From assembly GCF_019112525.1 (NCBI RefSeq), contig NZ_CP077800.1, forward strand, positions 62,001 through 126,000: a DNA stretch of 64,000 nucleotides, in the 5' to 3' direction. Shown piece by piece: positions 8,397-17,068 of the stretch (position 1 is its first letter; each line of letters starts with the position of its first letter). The translations under genes and the position numbers were made by a program. The notes under the pieces were generated by a model, which saw nothing but the letters and a program-made list of their open reading frames with translations, ran no database searches and was not told where the DNA came from. Origin of the DNA: Modestobacter sp. L9-4 (GTDB lineage Bacteria > Actinomycetota > Actinomycetes > Mycobacteriales > Geodermatophilaceae).

Positions 8397-10355
8397 ATGG
8401 TCCACGTCAGCCCCGAGAGCCCGCACGCGTTCGCCTTCCTGGGGCCGGTGCGTGCCCGGCTGCACGGTCGCGAGGTCGCGCTGGGCAGCCCCCAGCAGCA
8501 GGCGGTCTGGGCCGCGCTGGTGCTGGGCGACCGGGTGCTCACCGGCGCCGACCTCGTCGACGTGCTGTGGGGGGAGACCCCGCCACGGGGGGCACGGGCC
8601 ACCGTGCGCACCTACGTCTCCCGGCTGCGGGCCGCGCTGACCGCAGCCGACCCGGCCGGGGAGGTCGCCCAGCTGGTCACCGGCAACGGCGGCTACCGGG
8701 TCCGGGTGCCCGACGAGGTGGTCGACGTGCGGCTGGCCGAGCTGGAGGCGGCCCGGGCCCGGGCGCTGGCCGACGGTGGCGACCGGCCCGCCGCCCGGTC
8801 GGTCCTGCGGGAGGTGGCGGGGCTGTGGACCGGCAGCCCGCTCACCGGCGCCGTGGGGCCCTGGGTGGAGACGCGCGAGCAGGTCCTCGCCGGTCGGCAG
8901 GCCGAGCTGCTGGAGGAGCTGTGGGAGCTCGACGTCGACCTCGACCCCGCCGGGGGAGTGGTCGCCGAGCTCACCGACGGGGTCCGGGAGGAGCCGCTGC
9001 GCGAGCGCCGGCACGAGCTGCTGATGCTGGCGCAGTACCGCACCGGCCGGCGGGCGGCGGCCCTGGCCACCTACCGCGCGGCCCACGACGTGCTCGCCGA
9101 GGAGCTCGGCATCGAGCCCGGGCCGGCGCTCAAGACGCTGCACCGGCGGGTGCTGCACGACGACCCGACGCTGCGGCCGCGCACGGCCGCCGGGCGACCG
9201 GCCCCCGTCCGCCCGGCCCAGCTGCCGCCGCCGGCGGGTGCGCTGGTGGGCCGGGACGCACTCGTCGCGGAGCTGGTCGCCGAGCTCACCGCCGGGGACG
9301 GCGCCCCGCGGCTGGGGCTCACCGGGCTGGGCGGCATGGGCAGCAGCGCGCTGGTCCTGGAGGTCGCCCGCCGCGCGGCCCCGACGTACCCGGACGGCCA
9401 GCTGTACCTCGACCTGCGGGCCGCCGGCGACGACGTGGGCGTGCTGCTCGGCGGCCTGCTGCGGTCGCTGGGCACCCCGGCGGCCGACGTGCCCGCCGGG
9501 GCCGGTGAACGACTCGCCGCCTGGCGCACGGCGAGCAGCAGCCGCCGCCTGCTCGTGGTCCTCGACCACGTCCCCGGGCCCGCGCAGCTGCAGGCGCTGG
9601 CCCCGGCCGGCCCGGGCAGCGCGCTCGTGGTCACCGCGCCCCGGCGGGTGCTCACCCCGTCGGGCCTGCGCTGGTGGACCGTGGGCCCGCTCACGCCCGA
9701 GGCGTCCCTGCAGCTGCTGGCCGACCGGGCCGGGCACGACCGCGTGCACGCCGAGCGGGAGGTCTCCGCAGCGCTCGTGGCGGCCTGCTCCCACCAGCCG
9801 CTGGCGGTCGTCGTCGCCGCCGCACGGCTGTCCGACCGCCCGCACTGGTCGGTCGCCCAGATCTCCGCCCAGCTCGACGCCGACCTGCGCGAGCCGGTGG
9901 TGATGGCCGCCGACTGCGCCGTCGTCGACGCCCCGTTCGCCCGGGTGCAGGCCCTGCTGCCGCGGGCGCTGGACGACGCCGCGTGCCTGCTCGCCGTGCC
10001 CGACGTCGACCACCTGGACGCAGCCGCGGCCGGCGCACTGCTGGAGCTGCCGGTCGACCGGGCGCAGGCGGTGCTCGAGGCGCTGGTCGACGTCCACCTG
10101 CTCGTCGCCGAGCCCGGTGGGCGCTACCGGATGCTGGGCCTGGTGCGCGCGGTCCTGCGGCGGCAGGCGTGGGCCCGGCAGGGCGCCGGCGTCGTCCGGG
10201 CGGCACTGCGCCGGCTGGCCGACCACCTCACCTGCCGCGAGCAGGTGCCCACCATCGGCAGCGGGGGCCGTCAGCTGCCGGACCCCGCGCCGGCCGCCGT
10301 CCTGGCGCAGCTGGGGGGCGGGCACCCTGCCGACCGGGAGCGCACGAGCGCCTGA
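8397..10355 (+). CDS. SARP-family regulator (BTAD) with degenerate NB-ARC domain
   Basis: This 652-residue protein has an N-terminal OmpR-like winged helix (FLGPVRARLHGREVALGSPQQQAVWAALVL, then TVRTYVSRLRAAL). A bacterial transcriptional activation domain ends in LAEELGIEPGPALKTLHRR. An NB-ARC-like ATPase domain follows at about residues 275-520. The P-loop reads GLGGMGSSAL: the Walker A lysine, normally in GxGGxGK(T/S), is serine. Walker B reads LLVVLDH instead of the usual D-N/D-D. ATP binding may therefore be lost. It also lacks the long TPR tail of the sister SARP at 12399. The ATG is preceded by AGGAGAGCAG. A SARP-style heptamer repeat lies just downstream before the FAD oxidoreductase, a likely target. 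Confidence 0.88.
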   Translation: MVHVSPESPHAFAFLGPVRARLHGREVALGSPQQQAVWAALVLGDRVLTGADLVDVLWGETPPRGARATVRTYVSRLRAALTAADPAGEVAQLVTGNGGYRVRVPDEVVDVRLAELEAARARALADGGDRPAARSVLREVAGLWTGSPLTGAVGPWVETREQVLAGRQAELLEELWELDVDLDPAGGVVAELTDGVREEPLRERRHELLMLAQYRTGRRAAALATYRAAHDVLAEELGIEPGPALKTLHRRVLHDDPTLRPRTAAGRPAPVRPAQLPPPAGALVGRDALVAELVAELTAGDGAPRLGLTGLGGMGSSALVLEVARRAAPTYPDGQLYLDLRAAGDDVGVLLGGLLRSLGTPAADVPAGAGERLAAWRTASSSRRLLVVLDHVPGPAQLQALAPAGPGSALVVTAPRRVLTPSGLRWWTVGPLTPEASLQLLADRAGHDRVHAEREVSAALVAACSHQPLAVVVAAARLSDRPHWSVAQISAQLDADLREPVVMAADCAVVDAPFARVQALLPRALDDAACLLAVPDVDHLDAAAAGALLELPVDRAQAVLEALVDVHLLVAEPGGRYRMLGLVRAVLRRQAWARQGAGVVRAALRRLADHLTCREQVPTIGSGGRQLPDPAPAAVLAQLGGGHPADRERTSA

Positions 10356-10387
10356 TCGACGACGTGTGGACGCCGGCCCCCGGTCTC

Positions 10388-10420
10388 GTCGACACGACGT
10401 CGACACCCGCCCGGTGCACT
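10388..10420 (+). promoter_or_regulatory. Candidate SARP operator and promoter
   Basis: GTCGACA at 10388-10394 is repeated at 10399-10405, an 11-base period. A -10-like TGCACT follows at 10415-10420, 9 bases after the second repeat. SARP activators (ActII-ORF4, DnrI, AfsR) are known to bind heptamer direct repeats with 11-base period about 8 bases upstream of the -10. The site lies between a SARP gene and the FAD oxidoreductase and reads toward the latter. The ATG at 10427 is 6 bases after the -10, which fits a leaderless transcript. Confidence 0.55.
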
Positions 10421-10426
10421 GGGGGC

Positions 10427-11857
10427 ATGACCACGATCGACCGCACCCCAGCGCTCTCCCCGGTCGCCCTCGCCGACCTGGCCGGGTCCGTCAGCGGGGT
10501 GGTGCTCACCCCGGGCCAGCCCGGCTACGCCGAGGAGTCCGCGCCCTTCAACCTCGCCCTCGAGTCGCACCCGGCCGTGGTGGTCGGGGCGACCGGCGCC
10601 GCCGACGTGCAGGCCGCCGTCCGCTTCGCCGCCGAGCACGGCCTGCCGGTGGCGGTGATGTCCACCGGCCACCAGGCCTCGGTGCCGGTGGACGCCGCCG
10701 TGCTGATCACCACCCGCCGGATGTCCGACGTCTCCGTCGACCCCCTCGCCGCCACCGCCACCGTGGGGGCCGGCGTGCAGTGGCAGCAGGTCGTGGACGC
10801 CACGACGCCGTACGGCCTGGCGCCGCTCAACGGCTCCTCCCCGCTGGTCGGGGTGGTCGGCTACACCCTCGGCGGTGGCCTGAGCCCCATGCTGGGCCGG
10901 GCCTTCGGCTGGGCGGCCGACGCGCTGCTGGCGATGACCGTGGTCACCGCCGACGGCGAGGTGCACGAGCTCTCCGCCGACGCGGCGGACCCCCTGGACG
11001 CCGACCTGTTCTGGGGCCTGCCCGGGGCCAAGAGCAACCTGGGCGTCGTCACCTCGATGACGTTCCGGTTGTTCCCGGTGAGCCGGCTCATCGGCGGCGG
11101 GGTCTTCTTCGCCGGCACCGAGCTGGCGCCGGTGCTCACCGCCTACGCCGCGCTGACCGCGTCCGCACCCGACGAGCTGACCACCTCGATCGCGCTGCTG
11201 CGCTTCCCGCCGCTGCCGTTCGTACCGGAGTTCCTGCAGGGCACCTTCGTCGTGCACGTCCGGGTGTCCTTCCTCGGCTCCGCCGAGGCCGCCGAGGAGC
11301 TGCTGCGGCCGCTGCGCGTGGCGGCGCCGGCGATCCTGGACACGGTGGCCGACATGCCCTACGCGGACTTCGCCAGCATCCACGCCGACCCCTCCTCGCC
11401 CGCCCCGTGGCGCGAGCGGGCGGCGCTGCTGGGCCCGCTGACCCCCGGCGCCGTCGACACCCTCGTCGAGCTCGCCGGCCCCGACGCCGAGGTCCCGGTC
11501 CAGATGCTGCAGCTGCGGCACCTGGGCGGTGCGCTCGCCCGCGGGGAGGCCTCGACCAACGCGGCGGCCCGCCGGCACGCCGAGTTCACCCTCGACGCGC
11601 TCGCCATCGGCCCGGCCGAGGCCACCCGCGAGGCGATGACCTGGGCCGCGGTCCTGGTGGAGCAGCTGGCGCCGGTGCGGGTGCCCGGCGCGAACCTCAA
11701 CTTCCTGGCCGCCGAGGACGCGAGCCCGGCCGAGGTGGTCGCCGCCCACGACCCCGACGTCCTCGCCCGGCTGCGGCGCATCAAGCGCGCCGTGGACCCG
11801 GGCAACACCTTCCGGCTCAACCACAACATCACCCCCGAAGAGGCAGACGCACGATGA
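10427..11857 (+). CDS. FAD-binding (PCMH-type, BBE-like) oxidoreductase
   Basis: This 476-residue flavoprotein has a PCMH-type FAD domain (VVVGATGAADVQAAVRFAAEHGLPVAV, then VGYTLGGGLSPMLGRAFG) and a C-terminal BBE motif (AVDPGNTFRLNHNI). The histidine of VMSTGHQ sits where family members attach FAD through the 8-alpha carbon. The segment SSPLVGVVG has no cysteine where bicovalent berberine-bridge enzymes carry their second flavin bond. A monocovalent flavin is therefore more likely. The gene follows a SARP regulator and a heptamer repeat. It overlaps a SnoaL-like gene by four bases, so the two proteins may act on the same substrate. The substrate is unknown. Confidence 0.87.
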   Translation: MTTIDRTPALSPVALADLAGSVSGVVLTPGQPGYAEESAPFNLALESHPAVVVGATGAADVQAAVRFAAEHGLPVAVMSTGHQASVPVDAAVLITTRRMSDVSVDPLAATATVGAGVQWQQVVDATTPYGLAPLNGSSPLVGVVGYTLGGGLSPMLGRAFGWAADALLAMTVVTADGEVHELSADAADPLDADLFWGLPGAKSNLGVVTSMTFRLFPVSRLIGGGVFFAGTELAPVLTAYAALTASAPDELTTSIALLRFPPLPFVPEFLQGTFVVHVRVSFLGSAEAAEELLRPLRVAAPAILDTVADMPYADFASIHADPSSPAPWRERAALLGPLTPGAVDTLVELAGPDAEVPVQMLQLRHLGGALARGEASTNAAARRHAEFTLDALAIGPAEATREAMTWAAVLVEQLAPVRVPGANLNFLAAEDASPAEVVAAHDPDVLARLRRIKRAVDPGNTFRLNHNITPEEADAR

Positions 11858-12351
11858 CCACCACGACCACGCACACCACCGACCTCGCAGCGCTGCTCGA
11901 CCACCACGACATCGTCGACACCCTGCTCCGCTACACCGGCGGCCTGGACCTCGCCGACGCCGAGCTGATGACCTCTGCGCTCACCGAGGACGCCGTGGTC
12001 GACCTGACCCCGGCGACGACGAAGATCGGCCTGGACTTCCCGGTCCTCGCGCCGCGGGACACCGTCGTCGGTGCCCTCGTCGGCGCCGTCGGGCCGCTGG
12101 ACACCAGCCACTCGGTGACCAACGCCCGCACCACGGTGGACGGCGACGAGGCGACCCTGACCGCCTACGCGCGCGCGACGCACTACCTGCCCGGCACCGG
12201 GCCCGACCATCGCCGGACCGAGATGGCCGAGATGATGAACCGCTACACCACCCGGCTGGTCCGCCAGGACGGCACGTGGCGCATCCGGCACCTGAGCATC
12301 GACAACCTCTGGTTCGCCGGCGACCCGCAGATCCTGGTCTCCCAGGTCTGA
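11854..12351 (+). CDS. SnoaL-like domain protein
   Basis: This 165-residue protein is of the SnoaL_4/NTF2 type. Helix 1 (ALLDHHDIVDTLLRYTGGLDLADAELMTSALTEDAVVD) is followed by the beta sheet and ends RLVRQDGTWRIRHLSIDNLWFAGD. Such proteins serve as small isomerases, cyclases or dehydratases, or bind ligands. Its ATG overlaps the stop of the FAD oxidoreductase (ATGA), so translation is coupled and a shared pathway is likely. A Thr/His-rich start (MTTTTTHTTD) precedes the fold. It ends 47 bases before the convergent stop of the next SARP gene. Confidence 0.83.
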   Translation: MTTTTTHTTDLAALLDHHDIVDTLLRYTGGLDLADAELMTSALTEDAVVDLTPATTKIGLDFPVLAPRDTVVGALVGAVGPLDTSHSVTNARTTVDGDEATLTAYARATHYLPGTGPDHRRTEMAEMMNRYTTRLVRQDGTWRIRHLSIDNLWFAGDPQILVSQV

Positions 12352-12398
12352 GCTGCCCGCCCATCCGGTCGGCTGCCGGGGTCCCCGCTCCTGCCCGG

Positions 12399-15299
12399 TC
12401 AGCTGCCGGGCGGCGTCGGGGCCCCGGCCAGCAGGTCCGCCAGCTCCGCACGGACCGCACGGGCCCATCCGAGCTCGCCCGCCGGGTCCAGACGGTCGAT
12501 CGCACGGACGGCCTCGGCCCACGCCGACCTCGCACCGGGCACGTCCCCGGAGGCCACGAGCGCGTGCCCGACCCCGGCGGTCGCCTCGACCAGGACGCGC
12601 GCGTCCTGGTCGGGGGCCGACCGGGCCACCTCGCGGTAGCGGGCGAGCGCCTCGGTGACCCGGCCCTGGGCGAGGGCGGCGTGCGCGAGCTTCACCTCGA
12701 CCTCGAGCATCCACCGGTCGTCCCCGACGGCACGGAACAGGTCCCTGCTCCGGGACCACTCCTGCTCGGCGCCTGCGGCGTCGCCCGCCGACAGCAGCCG
12801 TGAGCCCGCGTCGACCCGGAACATCGCCTCCAGCTGCCGGTCGCCCAGCTCCTGGATCAGGGCGAGCGCCGCCTCGAGGTGCTCACGCACCTCCGCGTCG
12901 CGGTGCGGGTCGGGCGGGCCGGCGACCTCGCTGAGGGTCTCGGCGAGCTGGGCGTGCGCCTCCGCCTCACCGCGGCGGACCCCCGCCATCCGGTAGGCGG
13001 TGATCGCCGACCGCAGGTGGTCGATGCTGAGCGCCGCGTCCCCGAGGCTGTCGTACGCGCTGGCGAGGCCGTGGTGCACGCGCCCCAGCCACGACCGGTC
13101 GTCGGCACGCTCGGCGGCGGCGAGCGCCAGGTGCTGGCAGACGACGGCGTCGGCCGGGCGGCCCAGCCTGTCCTGCAGCGGCAGCAGCAGGGCGGTCAGC
13201 TGCAGCACGTCCTGGTCGAGTCCCGCTGCGGCGGCCTGCTGCACGACCGAGACCAGGCTCGCGGCCTCGGTCGCGAACCAGCCGACGACGGCGGCCGCGT
13301 CACCGAGGACCTCGGGCGACACCCCGGTCGGGAGGGGAGGCAGGTCCAGCGGCACGCGCTGGGGGAAGTGGACCCGACGCGCGGCGGCCGTCGTGTGCAG
13401 GTGGTGCGCGGTGGTCCGCACCACGAACTCGGCGCGCTCCGGCCCGCCGGTCACCTCGCCGGCGTAGGCCAGCAGCAGGTCGTGCATCCGCCAGCGGTCC
13501 GGGCGCGGCTGGGTGACCAGGGCCGAGTCCGCGAGCTGCCGCAGCAGCCGGCCGACCGGGGAGCGGTCCAGGCCGCTCGCGCTCGCGACGGCGGCCGTGC
13601 CGGTGTCCGCGCCCGGCTGGGCCGCCAGCGCCCGGAACACCCGTGCCGCGTCCGGTGCCAGCGCCCGGTAGGACGGGGCGAGCACGGCACGCAGGTCGCT
13701 GACCGGGTCGGAGGTCGCCATGGCGTCGAGGGGACCCGCGCCCAGCTCCTCGGCCAGGGCGGCGAGGGACATCGCCGGGGAGATCGCGGCGCGGGCGGCC
13801 ACCACGGCCAGGGCCAGGGGCAGCCCGCCGGTCCGTTCGGCCAGCCGGTCCACGGCGGCCGGCTCGGCGTCGACGCGCCGGTCGCCCAGCCGCCGGCGGA
13901 GGAACTCACCGGCGGCGCCGGGGTCGAGGACGTCGAGGGCGACCGGCCGGGCGCCGGCGGTCACGACGAGGCCGGCGAGCGGGTCCCGGCTGGTGACGAC
14001 GACCAGCGTGCCCGGGTCACCGGGCAGCAGGGGGCGCACCTGCTCGGCGTCCCGGGCGTTGTCGAGCAGGACCAGCATGCGGCGTCCGTGCAGGAGGGTC
14101 CGGTACAGGGCGGCGCGGCCCTCGAGGTCGGTCGGCACGCCCTGCGGGGGGACCCCCAGGGCCTCGAGGAAGCCGCGCAGCGCCTCGGCGGGGTCGACCG
14201 GTCGGTGCACGGGGTCGAACCCGCGGAGGTCCGCGTGCAGCTGCCCGTCGGGGTGGTCGGCTGCCCGTGACCGGGCGAAGTGCACGGCCAGCGTCGTCTT
14301 GCCCACCCCGCCCATCCCGGAGACGGCGACCACCCGGGCGGCGGCACCGGTGTCGGCCGCGGCCTCGGCCAGCCGGGCGAGGTCCTGCTCGCGGCCGGTG
14401 ATCCGGGCGACCTCGCCGGGCAGCTGGGCCGGCGCCGGGGTCGCGCGCACCGCGGGCGCGACCGGCCCGGCCGGCACCGGAGGAGTGCCGGTGAGCACGA
14501 GCTCCTGCAGCGCCTGCAGGGCCGGGCCGGGGTCGACGCCGAGCTCCTCGGCCAGGACGGTGCGGGCCTGGGCGTAGGCCGACAGCGCCTCGGCCTGCCG
14601 GCCGAGCCGCCACAGGGCGAGGACCTGCAGTTCCCGCAGGCGCTCACGGAGCGGCTGCTGGGCGATGAGGACGGTGAGCTCGCCGAGGGCCTCGGTCAGG
14701 TGCCCCAGCTCGACCTCGGCGGCGAGCAGCTCCTCGACGACGGTGTCGTGGAGCTGGGTGAGGCGTTCCCGCTGCGACTCGGCGTACGGGCCGGGCAGCC
14801 CGGAGAGCGGCGTGCCCCGCCAGAGCGAGAGCGCGGCCCGCAGCTGCTCCGCTGCCGCCGCGGTGTCGCCCCGCCGGGTCGCCTCCGCCGCACGCTCCCG
14901 CCGGACGGTGAAGGCGGTGAGGTCGAGGTCGTAGCCGGCCCGGTCCAGCCGGTAGCCGCCGCCGGTCGCCCGGAGCAGCTCGCTCGCCGGGCCGAGCGCA
15001 CGGCGCAGCCGGGACAGGTAGGTGCGCACCGTGCCGGCCGCACTGACGGGCGCGTCCTCGCCCCAGAGGCCCGCGACCAGCGCCGGGAGCTCGACGTGGG
15101 CCACCTCGTGCATCACCAGGGCGGCCAGCACGGCCTGCTGCTGGGGCGAGCCCAGCGCGACCTCGGACCCGCCGGTCCGGGCCTCCATCGGGCCCAGCAC
15201 CGACAGCTGCAGCCGAGGGACCTCCGGGACGGCGCTGAGCCGGCTGCCCGAGGACGTCGACCGGCTGCTCGAGGACGCCGCCGGGTGGCTCGAGGACAC
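12399..15299 (-). CDS. SARP-family regulator with NB-ARC ATPase and TPR tail (AfsR-like)
   Basis: This protein of about 966 residues has full AfsR architecture. An N-terminal winged helix (LSVLGPMEARTGGSEVALGSPQQQAVLAALVM) and BTAD domain (ending VLAEELGVDPGPALQALQEL) are followed by an NB-ARC ATPase with canonical GMGGVGKTTL, VLLDNARDAEQV and GGLPLALAVV. A long TPR-like region occupies the last 400 residues. In contrast with the SARP at 8397, the P-loop is intact. The GTG at 15299 follows GAGGGAGG and opens a Ser-rich leader before the winged helix. The upstream cupin gene is co-directional but separated by about 160 bases. The target is unknown. Confidence 0.88.
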   Translation of the reverse strand: MSSSHPAASSSSRSTSSGSRLSAVPEVPRLQLSVLGPMEARTGGSEVALGSPQQQAVLAALVMHEVAHVELPALVAGLWGEDAPVSAAGTVRTYLSRLRRALGPASELLRATGGGYRLDRAGYDLDLTAFTVRRERAAEATRRGDTAAAAEQLRAALSLWRGTPLSGLPGPYAESQRERLTQLHDTVVEELLAAEVELGHLTEALGELTVLIAQQPLRERLRELQVLALWRLGRQAEALSAYAQARTVLAEELGVDPGPALQALQELVLTGTPPVPAGPVAPAVRATPAPAQLPGEVARITGREQDLARLAEAAADTGAAARVVAVSGMGGVGKTTLAVHFARSRAADHPDGQLHADLRGFDPVHRPVDPAEALRGFLEALGVPPQGVPTDLEGRAALYRTLLHGRRMLVLLDNARDAEQVRPLLPGDPGTLVVVTSRDPLAGLVVTAGARPVALDVLDPGAAGEFLRRRLGDRRVDAEPAAVDRLAERTGGLPLALAVVAARAAISPAMSLAALAEELGAGPLDAMATSDPVSDLRAVLAPSYRALAPDAARVFRALAAQPGADTGTAAVASASGLDRSPVGRLLRQLADSALVTQPRPDRWRMHDLLLAYAGEVTGGPERAEFVVRTTAHHLHTTAAARRVHFPQRVPLDLPPLPTGVSPEVLGDAAAVVGWFATEAASLVSVVQQAAAAGLDQDVLQLTALLLPLQDRLGRPADAVVCQHLALAAAERADDRSWLGRVHHGLASAYDSLGDAALSIDHLRSAITAYRMAGVRRGEAEAHAQLAETLSEVAGPPDPHRDAEVREHLEAALALIQELGDRQLEAMFRVDAGSRLLSAGDAAGAEQEWSRSRDLFRAVGDDRWMLEVEVKLAHAALAQGRVTEALARYREVARSAPDQDARVLVEATAGVGHALVASGDVPGARSAWAEAVRAIDRLDPAGELGWARAVRAELADLLAGAPTPPGS

Positions 15300-15463
15300 G
15301 GCCCTCCCTCGGTCTCCATCGGCGCGCGGTCGCCGGAGGGGGAGCGTCCCGGCGTCCCGGGGCCGGTCCAGGACGTGTGCGGACCGGCCTCCGGGGAGCC
15401 GAGCCGCACCGGCCCGGACCCTACGCGAACGGGACGGGTAGGACCGGGCCGCGTCGAGGCAGG

Positions 15464-15967
15464 TCACGGGAGCAGCGGGGGCCCGACGATCTGGATCCCG
15501 TGGCCGGCCGCGATCCGGGTCAGCTCGGCCGGGTCCGGCGGGCCGCCGGCCGGGGCGTCGAGCGGCAGCCCGACCTCGGCGACGAAGCGGTCGAACCCAC
15601 CGGGGGTGTGCAGGGTGAGGAAGCGGGCCGACGGCGAGGTGACGACGAAGCCGTGCGCCTGGCCGCGGGGGAGCAGGGCCAGCCCGCCGGCGCCGACGGC
15701 CAGCCGCTCGCCCCCGACCTCCACCCGCAGCTCGCCGTCGAGCACCAGGAAGGTCTCCTCGTCGGCGTCGTGGACGTGCAGCGGGGACATGTACCCGCGG
15801 TCGCCGGTGTGCTCGAGCAGCGCCCAGGCGCCCTCGGTGTCGGCGGAGCCGGCCCGCAGGTGGACCAGGCCGCCGAGGAACTGCACGGCGGTCTGGGTCG
15901 AGGGGTCGGTGAGCAGGGGTGCGGTGACCACGCCGAGGGGGTGGGTGCCGGTGTGCGTCGATGTCAT
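15464..15967 (-). CDS. Cupin-domain protein
   Basis: This 167-residue single-cupin protein shows metal-binding motif 1 clearly: GYMSPLHVHDADEETFLVLDGEL, matching G-x5-H-x-H-x3,4-E-x6-G (about residues 58-80). Motif 2 is LPRGQAHGFVV, carrying the last histidine. A divalent metal is therefore likely bound in a beta barrel. Members include quercetinase-like dioxygenases and sugar isomerases, and no specific reaction can be assigned. The ATG at 15967 is preferred over an in-frame upstream start because the fold begins soon after. The gene is divergent from a LysR regulator 109 bases away, a classic regulator-target pair. Confidence 0.83.
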   Translation of the reverse strand: MTSTHTGTHPLGVVTAPLLTDPSTQTAVQFLGGLVHLRAGSADTEGAWALLEHTGDRGYMSPLHVHDADEETFLVLDGELRVEVGGERLAVGAGGLALLPRGQAHGFVVTSPSARFLTLHTPGGFDRFVAEVGLPLDAPAGGPPDPAELTRIAAGHGIQIVGPPLLP

Positions 15968-16064
15968 GCACCCATGGCAGCCCCGCGGCGGGAGGGTGTC
16001 CAAGACCGTCCCCGCATCACCCGATCCTCCGCCGGCATCGGTCCAGCTCAGCGCCTCGGCGGGC

Positions 16065-16070
16065 TACCGT
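16065..16070 (+). promoter_or_regulatory. -10 box TACCGT of the LysR gene (leaderless)
   Basis: TACCGT ends 6 bases before the ATG at 16077, so transcription should begin at or next to the start codon. No Shine-Dalgarno sequence is present in those 6 bases. CGGTCC lies 20 bases upstream of the box. Confidence 0.5.
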
Positions 16071-16076
16071 GGGGGC

Positions 16077-17018
16077 ATGCTGCCGGCCGAGCCCGTGACG
16101 CCGGCGACGCGGCAGGACCCCGACGTCGACCCCCGCCTGCTGCGCGCCTTCCTGGCCGTCGCCGAGGAGGGCCACTTCGGCCGCGCCGCCGCCCGGCTCC
16201 GGCTCGCCCAGCCCGCGCTGAGCCGGCAGGTGCAGCAGCTGGAGCGGTCGCTGGGCGTGGAGCTGTTCACCCGGGGTCCGGCCGGGGTCGAGCTGACCGA
16301 CGTCGGTCGCGTCGTGCGGCCGGAGGCCGCCCGGGCGCTGGCGCAGAACCAGCGGCTGGTGCGCACGGCGCGGGCCCACGCGGGGGCGCCGGGTCCGGCG
16401 CTCACCGTCGCCGCCCCCATGCCCGCACCGCCGGGCGGGCTGCTGGCGGCGGCGATCCGGCTCTTCCGTGCCGACCACGGCGACCTCGCGCTGGCGGTGG
16501 TGGAGCTCGACGACGACGAGCAGGCCACCGCGCTCGCCGAGGGCCGCGTCGACGTCGCGCTGACCTGGGAGCGCCCGGTCCGGCCGGGGCTCACCGCCGA
16601 GCGGCTGCTGACCGAGCCGACGGTGGCGCTGCTGCCACCGGGGCACCCGCTGGCGGGGGCGGCGTCCTTCCCGGTCGGGGCGTTCACCGACGGCCCGCTG
16701 CTGTTCCCGGTGGCGGAGCGCAGCCACTGCTGGGCGCAGCTGGAGACCCTCGCCGGCGGTGCCGGGGTGCGGCTGGACCCGATCCCGACGGCACCGTCGG
16801 CGGTGACCGACCTGGTCGCCGCCGGGCTGGGCATCTCCGCCGTCCCGGGCTCCTTCAGCTCCTCGGGCCGCTCGGACGTGGCGTTCGTCCCGGTGCCCGG
16901 GCTGGTCGGGGAGATGTCGGTGCTCTGGCGGGACGAGGAGTCCGACGTCCTGGTGCTGGACTTCCTCGACGCCTGCCGCGCCGCGGCGCGGGAACAGGTG
17001 GCCGGCCGGGCCCGGTGA
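16077..17018 (+). CDS. LysR-family transcriptional regulator
   Basis: This 313-residue protein is a standard LysR regulator. The N-terminal winged helix-turn-helix reads LLRAFLAVAEEGHFGRAAARLRLAQPALSRQVQQLERSLGVELFTRG (about residues 20-66), almost the family consensus. The rest is a periplasmic-binding-protein-like effector domain (LTVAAPMPAPPGGLLAAAI to the end). Length is typical. It lies divergent from the cupin gene and probably controls it, with LysR and cupin operators shared in the 109-base gap. The effector is unknown. Confidence 0.9.
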   Translation: MLPAEPVTPATRQDPDVDPRLLRAFLAVAEEGHFGRAAARLRLAQPALSRQVQQLERSLGVELFTRGPAGVELTDVGRVVRPEAARALAQNQRLVRTARAHAGAPGPALTVAAPMPAPPGGLLAAAIRLFRADHGDLALAVVELDDDEQATALAEGRVDVALTWERPVRPGLTAERLLTEPTVALLPPGHPLAGAASFPVGAFTDGPLLFPVAERSHCWAQLETLAGGAGVRLDPIPTAPSAVTDLVAAGLGISAVPGSFSSSGRSDVAFVPVPGLVGEMSVLWRDEESDVLVLDFLDACRAAAREQVAGRAR

Positions 17019-17068
17019 GCCGGGCCGGGACGGCCAGGGAGAGAGGGGCCCTGGAGCCGGGCGGGCGG

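Noticed and set aside
17018-17068. Terminator between LysR and GNAT genes (CCAGGG/CCCTGG)
   Set aside because: Only a 6-base stem with a loop of nine bases, too weak to call.
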